NCBI RefSeq assembly: GCF_001522545.3
Contig: NC_031776.1
Coordinates: 24,709,995 to 24,773,994, forward strand
DNA from: Parus major
Taxonomy: Eukaryota; Chordata; Aves; Passeriformes; Paridae
Length of the DNA stretch: 64,000 nucleotides
Reading direction: 5' to 3'
Below, in pieces: positions 36,716 to 48,628 of the stretch. The notes below the pieces were generated by a model. It saw only the letters and a list, made by a program, of their open reading frames with translations. It was not told where the DNA came from and did no database searches. Position numbers and translations under genes: made by a program. Each line of letters begins with the position of its first letter. Position 1 is the first letter of the stretch.

Positions 36716-39373
36716 CTACCCTTAATTATAAACTCTAAAACTCACAAAACACAAAAAAAAGGGTTTTTCTGCTTTTCTTGTTTAAGCATCACTTCCTAAC
36801 TGTACAGCACATTGAACTTAAAACATTAACTTTTATCCTGTCCCAAATAATAAGCCTTAATAATGATTCGCTGAAATGGTTACTTTACAGCTGTCATAGA
36901 AGTTAGTTTTATTAGGAATGACCTTACCTCTCTGCATTTGGCTTTTGTGCATTCTCTTGTAACGCCTCAGGTTCATGCAGTTAAATTTACATTAGTTCAT
37001 TTCTGTTTCTGAAAGCAGTTATTGGAAAGGTAGATTGTCTTTGAGTTAGTGAATAAATATGCTTCATATACTACTGGCAAGACTTGACTTTTAAATTCTC
37101 AGTTTTAAGTTTTTCCTTTTATGCAGAACTGTAGTCCTCACAACAATCCATCAAATAGAGATTTTTGGGTGTGTTTTGCCAGACAATGTACTTTAAAAGG
37201 GGCTTATACTTAAATCTGCTCTTCAGACTATGAACAGCTTAATGGATTGTTGACAAAGAATGTAGAGCTCAAGCAGGATGTGATAATACTGGGTGTTTTC
37301 TCACTCTTATACAGTTGGTACAACTTTTATTTTCATTTCATGCCTGGCTGTCACTTAGAAGAATGCAGCAACAGTGATCTTGGTACTAAAGACTAGAATT
37401 AAAAGATAGAAAGAAATTTTAGACTCAGAACATATATCAGAGGTCACAATAGGCTTCTTGTGGCCAGAGGAGGTCAGATATCTATATCCAATCGCAGTAT
37501 GAAGTTCAGGTAATGGTTCAAACTCCTTTCAGTCTCCAGGCCTGCAGAGAATTTTTTGTGCCTATAGGGAAGGAATAACTTTGGTTTAATAACTGAAGTT
37601 ATCAGGCTTGAAGGTTGCCTTATGAAATTTCAGCAGATGCTCTTTACAGAAGGAACAATTAAATGTCTGGGGTAAACAGGGACATTCACAGAGAGGCAGA
37701 CTTGCCTCTTGTGTAATTGTCTTCTGACTTTTTGTTTTTTCACTTCAGTTTTGTGTCACTGCTGCTTCAGTAGATCACTGTCTAGGAAAATTCCTAATTC
37801 AGCAGAGCCATCATGAATCAGGAAAAGTTTATTTTGTGGATGGCTCCTTCTGCATGTACACCTGGCTATTGCATATCACCACCAGCTTCCTGCCCACTTC
37901 CAAAGAGCCCCTGTAGGGATATGGTGGCTGAAATGCAAAGCTACCCATCCCCTCCTGGATTAATGCAGACTATCCCCTCAGATGATGCCCAAAGAAAAGT
38001 TCTGTAAATTATCTGCAGAGGTCTCTCACAATTATATTCTATTTCTCTGAATAAGATAGAAAACAAGGAAAGGAATAGAGACAATCTGCCAGTCCATCTC
38101 CCTATGAAATTTGTTCTCAATTATGACTTTATAATCTTTCCAGTCTTTTCTCCATGGATTTTTCAAAGTTTGTTCATACTAAATCATAATTACCTGAAAT
38201 TGCCACAAGAGACACTCTAATACCACTAGAAAAATATCATCTTACCAAGCAGGAGAAATGTAAAGTACTGCAGCAGTTGTACAGAAATAGTTTTTCTTTG
38301 CTTGCTAATACAATTTTGGGTAAAGATGGGGGAGGATTCTGAGGAATTGATTATTTTTAGGCTTTAAAGTCAGGTGAATTTATATATATCTATATACATT
38401 TTGTCTATTTTGTATTTATTTACCTCAGGTAACAAACACACAGGAACATATCTTGTACTCATCTGCATTTTTTGTTTCTTTGGAATGCCAAGCTGACAAT
38501 TTACAGCCTGTGCAATCAAACCAGTGCTTGTCAAATAGGGAACTGCACTCTCTGTATTCTCTGGCATGCAACAAAAGGCATCCAGTCACACAAAGAATCA
38601 GAGATGGTTTTGTCAAAATATTTATCGTGACACTGGGAATTAATGTAATTACAAAAGTTATCAGTCACAGAAAGCTGAAAATCCAAATCTGGAGTAAGAG
38701 TTTTATTTAAGAGAAGGAAATTAGCTCGTTACTAAGAATGGAGCTTCTCAGTTCTGGCCTCTCTTGTTTTATCTCTTAGTTCAAATGTATTTGGAGTCCA
38801 AAACATCAGTTTTGCTAAAAACCAAGTCAAGAAGACACTACAAGGGGCAGGTTTGAAGCCAGTCCAGTTGGAGAAAGGCGCTATTTATCTATTGGCTGTG
38901 AAAATGAAATGAAATCCTGAGTCTTTGTACTAAAATTAGTATTACGATTTTGTTGCATGCAGAGTGGTCTTGAGTTAAGGTCCAGGCCCAAATTTGCAAC
39001 CACTCACAGGTGTGAGAAAAGCCTAAACTGGTCATGCCTGAGGGTCACTTTGGTGGATGGGGCTTCTCTAGCAACATCACATCAATATCAGGTGCAGGGC
39101 TGGCTGCACTGCACACCTTGTATTTAGGACTTGTTAACATGGTTGTTCTGATTTCTGTGCTTGTCCTTTGGGTTCAATTGCAGCTGGTGGGATGTTGACC
39201 ATTTTAAGAGCAGCCAGCACTGAGATGCTGAGAATTGAAGCCCACACATGAGAGTTTCTAAAGTATCTTTTTGCAGGCACAAACTGTGCTGTGTGGACAG
39301 CAAGTTTTTCTGTTATCACTTTTCTCACTGAGGTTCAACTAAACCATAGTCCCCAACATAAGATGGATGTGGA
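36716..39373. other. Non-coding stretch, no gene seen
   Basis: AT-rich unique DNA. The largest frame is 85 codons (38453-38710), with nothing recognisable on either strand. A short TATATA run lies at about 38380-38396. Confidence 0.6.
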
Positions 39374-39520
39374 CTTACTGGAGCAAGTCTGGAGGAAGGC
39401 CTTGAAGATGATCAGAGGTCTGGAGCATCTCTCCTTTGAAAAAGGCTGAAAGCATTTGATTGTTCAGTCTGCAGAAGACTCTCCAAGGTAGAGCTTAATA
39501 GCGCTGCCAACAAGCAGGAC
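39374..39520 (+). mobile_element. Internal CR1 LINE fragment
   Basis: 'actggagcaagtctggagg', 'aaggccttgaagatgatcag', 'aggtctggagcatctctcct' and 'ttgttcagtctgcagaag' follow the CR1 ORF2 C-terminal coding region on the plus strand. The family phrases are 'ggagggccacgaagatgatc', 'ggctggagcacctctcct' and 'gttcagcctggagaag'. The match fades after 'cttaatagcgctgcc', and no 3' tail is present, so the copy is truncated at both ends. Confidence 0.7.
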
Positions 39521-40539
39521 TGCCTAGATCTATCACTTGTAAATATGGGGGAAGATTTCACACAACAGGGGAACAAATTACAGGCAGCTGTTTGTTTGGG
39601 TTTTGGGATTATTAAATTCTTCTAGGAGATCTGAGAGAAATTACATTTTCAGTCTTGGATCTTTAGGTTACTGCAAAGAGGCCTGAGAGAAGAGTGGAAA
39701 GAGGCATCTATAAATTACCTGGTTTCCCCGTAGTGTCCTTGCAGCCTGGAAGCAAGATGAAGATAAGGGAAGAAGGAATTCCAGCCTGGCACATGATTTA
39801 GAAGACAGATCAACTTGTTGGCTTCATATCAGTAGAAAACGATGCAAGACAAACAACAAATCTATTCTTTGCTGGTAATTTCCTCATTTATTAACATAGT
39901 CTTAGCCGGTGGGAACCTCTGATGGGGAAAGGCCTTCAGTGATGGTTACTTGCATTTATCTATATACAGAAAAAGATACACATAAAGGTATCTTTCCTCT
40001 CCTCCATAAAGATATTCTGAAGCAACTTGTAGTGAAAGAAAACATGACCAGAATTTCCAGCTAATATTTATCCTTACTTCTACACCTCAGATGGAGTTAG
40101 AGGATTGAGATGCAACAGTTCATGCATCTATTCAAAAACAGATGGAATATAATAAAGGTCATGAAATCTCATACTTTGGAGATTTCAGGTATGCAACCTA
40201 TCTCGTCAGAAAGCAACTGTCATACTAATGTAAATGAGACAAGTGCTTCTGACTGTATTTCCCTGTATTTCCTGATATTAATCAAGAGCTGTCAAATTTC
40301 CTTCTTTTTTTGCCTTCATCCGGGTGCAAGACTCCTGGAGACCTCCAGGAGCAGATGTGGTATTTGCCATTTGTTCTGAACAATCTGGCTGTTTTGAAAA
40401 TATTCACAGTAAAGCCAGTTACAACACCAGATGTGAAAGTAGTAAAGCAGCATCTTGTGTTTACATTTTAATTTCTCCAGCTAGGAAAGCTGGAGTGTTT
40501 ATGCACTGGAAACTCATAATGCAGGCTGCCTGCTCTAAT
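39521..40539. other. Non-coding stretch, no gene seen
   Basis: Unique sequence. A small 9-bp inverted repeat (CTCCTGGAG / CTCCAGGAG, 40332-40351) lies inside. The 89- and 112-codon overlapping frames at 40110-40379 and 40324-40662 have no recognisable content. Confidence 0.55.
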
Positions 40540-40640
40540 AATCTATTACTTTTATATGGTGCTGCTCACCTCACAGTGCTCTGCAAAGCCTTCTATGCAC
40601 AAGACCCACCCACTACAAAACTGAGACCCCCACAGGTCTG
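40540..40640 (-). mobile_element. Probable L2/MIR-type 3' tail remnant
   Basis: 'attacttttatatggtgctg', 'cacagtgctctgcaaagcc' and 'caaaactgagaccccc' resemble the reverse complement of the L2/MIR end. The family phrases there are 'tttatatagcgctt', 'caaagtgctttacaaag' and 'aaactgaggcac'. It is a short, strongly diverged fossil. Confidence 0.4.
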
Positions 40641-41789
40641 TGATACAGCACCTGGATATTAATTCTTAATAGTAATGACCCTAGTGTAGGAGTAAAGGGT
40701 AAATGAGAGCTGTGACTAACAGCAGCTGCTGAGAGGGCTTAAAGTTGGCAGGTCTAGGTGTTTGTGTGCGTGTGTGAATTTTACAGCTTTTGAACATCTG
40801 TAAGACTCACAGACTTTATAGTGCTGTTTAGAGTCAGGACCCAGGATTCTAAATTCAAGGCACATGGAGTGGAAATCCCAGCTTATCTTTTGTCATGGAA
40901 GAGGTATTTTTCTTTTTTACATGTTTGAGGGAGCCAAGTAATACCAAATCAAGAAAAAAAAACCCAACATCTGGCATTGTGGCAGCCCATTTAACTCGGG
41001 GCAGGTAAATAATCTGACTCTGAAGTTCGTGCCAGGTTTGAAGTAAGGCAGAGATACTGCTCTCTATCTCAGAGGGAAGGGATGACATGACATAAAGCTC
41101 AAATCTCTGTATTTCCTAACAGTGGTTTTAGGGAAGTGCTCAATGTTTCCAGCACACACAAAATCAGCACACAAAACCAGAAAACTAGAAAACTCAAGCT
41201 GCTGTTAATGGGAAGGCAGAGGTGTATGCTGATGGACACAGGATCCAGAAACAAGGTTATATGCCCTCCCCGAGGTCCCCACAAGTTACCACATTTGTCC
41301 TTTTATGTTTGTGTAAACATATGGGAGAGGGTTCAGCTTTGGGGGTTTGTAATCAGCATGTGACTAGTAATGACAACAACAGTACAGTCAAAGATACACA
41401 AGAGCTATTTATTGCTAAACCCCTTCTGTTAGCTGAAATAGAAACTTGGCCATGCCAATTCCTGCTATGAAGCCCAAGTAGCACTAATCTGGGAGAGGAG
41501 TGCAGCCCTCAGCACAGGACAGACCTATGGGAAAGAGCAGAGTTGGAACTGCAAAGGCAGTATCCCTGCAATGCCAATCTCCAAAATTCTGAGCAGGCCA
41601 CCAACACCCTCTTTTCATCCTGCTCTTCTCCACCTCAGTCTTGAGAACATATTTTTCCCTTTTTGTCAAGATATTTAATGACAAGGAGGGGTAAATTGAA
41701 AAACTTTCTTTCTCATTAAATCAATGAATTCTCACTGTGGCTGTTGGAATAAATGTTCAAGGAACCATAGAGCACTACGTCATTGAAAA
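40641..41789. other. Non-coding stretch, no gene seen
   Basis: Unique sequence with a short GT run at 40760-40776. Opposed frames at 41099-41284 (minus) and 41136-41363 (plus) overlap and are not recognisable. No repeat family was seen. Confidence 0.55.
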
Positions 41790-42010
41790 GAGGCTGAATT
41801 TACATGGAATTGATATGAGCCTGGTATTTTATGACTCCCATGTGAACCTGATGTGGTCAAATTGGCTCTCTCTGAGGACACTTTATCAGGCAGTTATATC
41901 TGTTGTCTAATTAAGGTGACTCAGCACTAAAAGGCTGTATAGAGGATTTAATGTGCAGGCTGCAGTGGCAAAGGAACACTTTACAGTGCGCTGCTACTTG
42001 AGCGAGAGGC
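41790..42010. promoter_or_regulatory. Candidate regulatory element (motif cluster)
   Basis: The sequence holds a homeodomain-type TAATTAAGG (about 41909-41917) directly followed by GTGACTCAGCA (a Maf/AP-1-like word). GATA-like words TTATCAGG and TTATATCTG lie just upstream, at about 41883-41900. Two gcg CpGs occur near 41989-42004 in otherwise CpG-poor DNA, and an ACGTCA half-site lies at about 41777 just outside. No long frame crosses it. This composition is typical of conserved developmental enhancers, but motif matches alone are weak evidence. Confidence 0.25.
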
Positions 42011-42360
42011 AGCAGTGGTTTTAAGAAAACCGCTCAGGGGAAAAAAAAGAAAAAAAGATCCTATCCTGTTTTTCCCGACATCATATCTATGTTTGGAAAC
42101 TTCCTCCCTAAATCTTTAATGAAGGCAGAATGGGGTTTGAAAAACAGCTGGAGGACATTGATCTACACATTCCAATTTGTTTATGTATAAAACATGCATA
42201 AAGGATTAAATGCTGCTTAACAGTTTGTCTGCTTTCAGCTGCTTTTATGCCTCTGCTTTGCTATAGCACCAATCCATGTCAGAAGATACCCTGGGGGGCT
42301 TTTAAATAATAAATAGGTTTCTTTGGAGGATGTCTTTTTTTTAATCTAATATTAATTGCC
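42011..42360. other. Unique sequence between two candidate regulatory blocks
   Basis: There is no open frame of interest and no repeat family. It includes an A-rich run (42041-42056) and a region at about 42080-42250 that is compositionally similar to the flanking candidates, so the two may be one longer conserved block. Confidence 0.35.
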
Positions 42361-42680
42361 ACACAAAATGGTAATTATACCTGCTCTGGAAATACGCTGT
42401 GCCACTCATTCTTCCCGGGTCGATGGCATTTGCCCTGTCTCACCGTAGCTATAGGACCATGGGAGACCCGAACTGAGGCTGGAGAGTGACATCAGATTAA
42501 ATTAAGGGCTCATGCATTTATGTATCAGTATAAAGCGATGTGAATGCATTTATAAGGAATGAATGATTTATCAGGAAGTGATTTTGATGCCTTTCTGTTG
42601 CATGTGACTAATACGGTGAACAAGTCAGTTCATTGATTCAGGTTCAGGATCTTGGTTCATCTGTCATTATGAAGGGGCTG
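42361..42680. promoter_or_regulatory. Candidate conserved non-coding enhancer-like block
   Basis: Seven CpGs survive in about 220 bp (for example at 42395, 42416, 42421, 42444, 42469, 42536), whereas adjacent DNA is nearly CpG-free. The block includes a short inverted pair CGGGTC (42416-42421) / GACCCG (42465-42470) and AT-rich homeodomain words (GGTAATTATACC near 42370, ATTAAATTAAG near 42497). It also has two copies of ATGCATTTAT (42512-42521 and 42544-42553) that look like octamer/Cdx-type sites. No frame is open across it. Retained CpGs and repeated binding-site words suggest constraint, which alignment would test. Confidence 0.3.
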
Positions 42681-44179
42681 TTTGAAAATCCTGGCTTTTA
42701 AGCACTTTTTCTTTTTTTTTTTTAGTCTATAGAGGTTGGTTCACCTCTATCAGTCTGAATGATTTGTTAAGCAAGAAATGTGACTGGCTGTGCTTACCAG
42801 TTAAATGCTGCAAATTATCTTTTAAAAATAATACATTGCATTTCCCACTCATCTAATCCTATTTTGCACAGAAATAGACTGGAGAGGCTGGTAATTTTAA
42901 AAGATAGGCAGCTGTCCATGCTGCTGGAGGTCACAGGCACAATCTGTGCATAAAGAACCAAATAAGTTACCTGTCAATCTGCTCAGCAGGGGCAAAATTC
43001 TACTTTGTGATGGCCTAAAATCAAAATTTCCAGCTGTTCTGCAGATACGGCACTGATAACTGACAGCTCTGTGGCATGGCATAGGGATAAGTTTGTAGAT
43101 AAGATCAAAACAGTTCTAGCAGAGACATGAGCTTCAGTCTTGTGTTGGATATGTGAAATTCGTTATCTCCCCGCGATATATCTGTCTCCAGCGCTCTTGG
43201 TTCACAAAGTGAGCCATGCCAAGTTACACAATTGCATCCTATAACATAGAAAAGCACCATATGGTCACATTCTTTATCCTTATTCCAACTGTCACCATGA
43301 CTCCAGGGTCTTTTCTGATCCAGTATCAGGCAGTAAGATCAGCAGAGTTAAAACTGGGCAATCTAATATCTCTAAAGGGATATGTTCTGGCTGCACACGT
43401 AGACCAGGTTCTCGTCATAATGATACATCATTACTAGTACCAGCACACTCATAGAGAAACTTCCAAGGAATCAGGAGCATAAATTCTTTAAAAATCAATT
43501 TGTTTAACATTCTGTGTTATCTTTCTATTGAGAACAGACAAAATCTCCTGGAGTTTATAGTACTGCTAGAAAAAGCCACAGAATACTTTAAGAAAAAGAA
43601 CCCAAGTCTTGTGGGAGATATTCCCCCAGGTATAAATGTAAGAGTGGAAAACTGGTGAAAACCACAGACTGCAGGAAAGAATTGTTGATGAAATCCGCAC
43701 AAAATCCCAGCACAGACCAGATTTTTGCTTAACTCAAGGCAGAACTAACTTAACTGCTCAGATGTGCTGTCAAGTATTCAAGTTACCCACACAATGGAAA
43801 CAAATGCTTACCACTGATCAAGTGACTATGGCTTATCTTGTCTCATCAACTCTTTTTCTTATTTCCAGTTGAATGTTATTTGTGTCTGGTTCAAGCCAAA
43901 ATGTCTTTCTTTTAATTAATTAGCAGAAGTAATGCACGTCCATCCTGTTAAACACCCTGACCAAATGTAAATTTAAAGTACATAAACAAAGAAAATCTTA
44001 AACTCTAGGGGACAAGAATTCACTTGGTTAATATAAATTATATAGTATATTATAATATAATATATAAGTATATTAACTTCCCTTGAAATACAGGGGCATA
44101 TTGAAGAGCTATGTTGGTTCAACCTATTCATCTTTCAAAATCTTATGGTGCCTTTCTCCTCCCTCTACCAAATGCCATC
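42681..44179. other. Non-coding stretch with small CpG/GATA patch
   Basis: No gene seen. At 43161-43194 four CpGs occur in 34 bp beside TTATCT and GATATATC words. An AT-only patch lies at 44030-44076. All frames are below 75 codons. Confidence 0.5.
44030..44076. repeat. TA-rich low-complexity patch
   Basis: About 45 bp made of 'atata' and 'ttata' words with only isolated G residues and no fixed repeat unit. Confidence 0.8.
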
Positions 44180-44290
44180 TAACAAATTAGGCATGGAGAA
44201 GTAAAATTATTTATCCCATGTCAGCAGAAAGTTTGCAGAGGAACTCGGAGCTCAGGTCTTCCCACGCCCACAGTCCATCACCAAGTTACA
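44180..44290 (-). mobile_element. Probable MIR/L2-type SINE remnant
   Basis: 'aattaggcatggagaag', 'aattatttatcccatg', 'gaggaactcggagctcagg' and 'cacgcccacagtccatcacc' parallel the reverse complement of MIR/L2-type sequence. The family phrases are 'actgaggcacagagaag', 'gacttgcccaag', 'gaactcaggtctcc' and 'ccagtccagtgccc'. It is highly diverged, with edges uncertain by tens of bases. Confidence 0.45.
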
Positions 44291-46049
44291 TAAAGGCATT
44301 GCCTATATAGAAAATAGCTCACAGTATTACATCTGGGTCAGAAAAGCACATGAGTATTTTGATTTTCCTTTGCTACAAAATGATTAATTGGAAACAAGTG
44401 CTAGCTCTTTTCCCATAGAAAGGAGATGACAGGTGTCATTGCATTCTCATTTGCATTATGAGATTAGAGCTTCTTTAGTCAAGATATATCCCTAACCAAG
44501 CTACAAAAAGAGATTTTGGTAGCCAGGGTCCATGCTTCCTCACCCTTCCACATTTGTACTCTCAACTCTTTCCAGCTTCAAGCTCCATCTCCATCCCTGC
44601 CTGAGGATCTTTCAGCCCTGTAGTCTTCTCATCTCCATCCCTTTATCACACCTTACTTGCACACTAGCTGAGCCAACACCTTTGCACAAAAAGCTAGAAA
44701 TAAAAACCATCTACTCCTTGACTGCAGCCCTCACTACTCCTGGGCACAGTTCAGACAGGCCCATTGTTGTCTCTGCCAACCTTCAGCAGATGCTGGGGGC
44801 ACCTAGGACCTGAATCTATCCTTTGAAAGTAATTAAGAGTACCTTAGGATTGTTTGGTCAATATTATCATTTAAGGAATATCAGGTGTTTACACAAATAT
44901 CTCACCCTAAGGTCGGTTCCAGCCCAGGTTTTCTACTCTGGTAGGCTTTGGATGTCGTCCTAGGTTCATTTGAAAAAGAAAATAAAATCATTATCTTTTC
45001 TTTCCCCCTTCTTTTCAATGTACTAAATATAGATGTATAAACAAAATCCTCAGCTAGATAAAGATAGCAGCACACAGATGGCATAAAAAACAAAGCATTT
45101 AGCAAGCTCTGAGACAAGTTGTACCCATATACACTTTGCATTACCGCTTATTGCTGCTAATATATTTCCACAGTAGTTAAAAACTCACTCAAACTTATAA
45201 ATTCTCTCACATTAATAGTTAATAACTATCACAAATAGGTCTCTGTGACTCTTTGATGAAATCTGAGTGGTTTTGGGTTTTTTTGGTCCTGAAATATTTA
45301 CATTTTATTTTGTGGGCAAAGTTTCCTGCTTTCAAAATATTTTGCTGGATGCTTCCCCTTTCTGATGCATGCATCCAACCAGCATTCACACCTGCTAGAC
45401 CCAGGAATGTGGGGACTAGGGGTGCTGATGTAGCAGATGTTCTCAGTCTCTTCTGCCAGGCAAATATCGTTATCCAGAGTACATTTGGCATTAGATGAGG
45501 GAAAGAGCATTTCTTCCAGGCTTTCCAGAACTGCTGAGCTAAATTCTCCTATTCACCAGCTAAACTAGCTATGCTTCTCATCATCCAAAGCAGACGAAAA
45601 TGGATTTCAGAGAAAGGTCTAGTTCTCTAAGTCTGTATTAAAAAAAGAAAAATCTTGACATTTTAATGTCAATTTTTAGATTAAATAGTTTATATTCACA
45701 TGGTGAATGTCAATTCATGGGAGTTGAAAGCAGAACTTTCAAGATCTTAATAATGAAAAATAAATACATATCTGACATTTTTTAGTATATATTATGTACT
45801 TTGTTATTTCTTGTTTATTTATTTACAGCCCATTCTCTATAGCAAATTGGGAAACACTTTGGTAAAACAGTTAGGAGAAAAAGCAGCAAATGGGCAAGAA
45901 GAACTGGAAGCCAAAAATGGTTGTTGAACATATAGGAATACTGGACATACACTCCGTGGAATTGATATAAAAAAAATATCAACATTTCTCTTTTAAAAGT
46001 TAGAGAAAAAATCTTGAGAACATATGAAATATTCAGACTTTGTAGGCTT

Positions 46050-46070
46050 TTGTTGTTGTTGTTGTTGTTT
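46050..46070. repeat. (GTT)n microsatellite
   Basis: About seven uninterrupted TTG units, followed by a T/G-rich stretch with 'gggttttgggggtttt' to about 46110. On the minus strand it reads as poly-Gln or poly-Asn depending on frame. Confidence 0.95.
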
Positions 46071-47370
46071 TCTTTTTGTTTGTTTTCTTTTTGGGTTTTG
46101 GGGGTTTTCTGCTTCTTTATTAAAAATCTCCTGGAGCTTAGAAAGAACTGGTAAGAAGTTACATTTAACAAATGTAAATGGAGTTATTTGCATAATCAGG
46201 GGTCTGTCAGGTTCACATTGATCCTGGGCAAATTACTAGAACACTAGTACAAGACTTAATAAAGAATTAACAAAAGCTGAAATAATTAATGGCAATGAAC
46301 TTTTTTCTTTGAGATTTGTGTGGCCCTGAAATGAATGTAAGGTATCATTGAAGTGCCACAGCCAAAAGGTAAGGCAAGGTCTGAAGCAAAAGACAGAACA
46401 TTAGCTGAGATAGGATAGAGTATCCATAGCATGGTGCAACCACCCATGAAAAACTTGGAGCTGAAACTCAAGAAGAATACTGAAAAATTCAAGAATGAGT
46501 TCACTGGAAGATGAATCTTACAGAGAAAAATGCAAAAAAAAATCAATAGTATATTTAAGTCCAGATTGGATTTCTTCCCCCTGAAAGTTATGTTCTCCTA
46601 CAGATATGAGTTAAATCTGGGTACCTCATCAATGTTAAAAAAAGATAAACTCAGTATGTCGATGAGTATATTTTATGAAACAGATATAGGCATTTAGAAA
46701 TCAAGTCTACACTTTTTAAAATTCTGTTGCATCTCTTCACTGTGTTCTGATGATTAGCTGGTACCCTGCAGCAGAAAGGAAAGGAGTGAAAAAGAAAAGT
46801 AATAGAGGAGCTGTTTTAAAATGGAAAGTGGGCCAGAAGGAAATAAGAAGGGAAGAAACTTTACTTTTTTTTCCCAGATCTTACCTAAAGTGTAGAGTTT
46901 TACCCTTTTTGGGGTTTTTGACATGTAATAGTTAAAGACATTTACTTTCTTCCCCTTCTGGCAAGATACTTTCCCAATCACATGCACTCTCTGCCTTCCT
47001 CAGGACTAAAGCCCCTCATTAATCTCTCACTTTTTGGAGGTTATCGCTTTATCTTTTTCTTGCTTATCTTCATTCTGGAACTCAATTATAATGACCACAA
47101 TGGCATGCCATGAATCACACAGGCAGAACACAAATCAATGTAACTGGTGCACTTAGTTATAGTGGATGTTACAGAGAAGAGAGCTGGAGAAAAATCCATG
47201 AACAATTTCTAAAATGGGGGTGGGGAGAAGAAAAAGAGAAAGTCACATTTTCCTGCTACAGATCATTTTTCCATTATGGGAAGTTGCTGCAAAAACCTTT
47301 TTTCAGACTTGGGATTAAACTATCATCCTTTCCAGTGCATTGCCTAGGGACGGCTTTTGATGCAAAATAG

Positions 47371-47386
47371 ATAATAATAATAATAA
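47371..47386. repeat. (ATA)n microsatellite, short
   Basis: Five ATA units ('ataataataataata') followed by 'acaaaaacaac'. Confidence 0.85.
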
Positions 47387-48615
47387 CAAAAACAACGCTT
47401 AATTAATTATTGGATGGGATTAATTCCAGATGACATAAGAGAATTCAAGCCCCAAATCAAAAATGTCCTTGAAGCACTGCTCAAGACAAAGTACACCTAC
47501 AGTCCCTTTGGACAGTGTTGGTGATACTTCACAGATGATCTGAGTTACAAAAGCCTTTCAGCATCAATTGCTGCTGGATAGACATGAACTCAAAGAACTA
47601 CTTAATATTAGGAACAGACTCTGTGTCTTCACACAAAAGAATGGCTCTGAGCAACCTCAGTCAAGTTGATAATATAATTCCCAGCATAAGACCATGATTT
47701 GTTTTTTTGCTGAGTAAGTTGCTGGCAGAATTTGTGGAACAGAAGTATGGTTTTCAAATGGAAATCTGAGTTGATAAAACAGATAAATTATTTCCCTTCT
47801 TAATCTCTCACATGTTGGAGCAGTAGGAGAAATTTTGATCCAAAAATTGTAATTTTTACCTGAGAAGAGTGAATTTTAAATCTTTTTCAGTAATAAGAAT
47901 AAAATCTGTCTGCACTCAGAAGCCCAGCTTAACTTTTCCAAGGATCACTTTTATTGCATTCCTTCAGTCTCCTTTAAAATAATTGATTAGACAATAAACA
48001 TAAAAAGTACATTAATTATAATGTGAGAAAAATTTTAGTTCAGCCTCCAACTTGACACATTTTTCTTCCACAAAATCTGCTAAATTGCTATGAAACAATT
48101 TGATACTGCTTGTAATAAATTTTTAAACCTAAGTTATGTAGATATGAAATGACAAATTTAACTGCTTTTATATTAAAGCAATTTTCTGCCCATCAGAGAG
48201 ATGAGAGAATTAATATGTAAACCATTAACTTATAGTCAGAAACATTGTGCACTCCAACTGAAATAAGTATTTATTTTTTTTTTATGTCATCGCTTATGTT
48301 TTATTGCTTTCTCAGTAGGAAAATACCAAAAATTACAACCACTGCATTTAAAGGAAACTCATTAGAAGAATATATACTTTGAGGGAAAGCATTCATGAAT
48401 TATGGACCAGTCATGACCCTTAGTCTATTTTTTTGGTTTTGAATTTGTTTTTCTAGCCTGCAAGCAGCTCAGTGCATTTCCACTGCAGCAGTCAGCAGGC
48501 ATGGATACACAGGGTTGTGTTAATGCTCTGTCATGAGCCTTGCTGCTGACCAAACTAAATGTGAAGAAATTAAATGTAGTATTTTAGAAGCCTGACATAT
48601 TAATATATTTTTATT

Positions 48616-48628
48616 AAAAAAAAAAAAA
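48616..48628. repeat. Poly-A run
   Basis: About 13 A residues after 'tatatttttatt'. No element body is recognisable next to it. Confidence 0.85.

Noticed and set aside
40332..40351. CTCCTGGAG / CTCCAGGAG inverted repeat
   Set aside because: The stem is 9 bp with a 2-nt spacer, too short to be informative.
45815..46193. 118-codon minus ORF with poly-Asn/Gln runs
   Set aside because: The low-complexity residues are the translated GTT microsatellite at 46050-46070.
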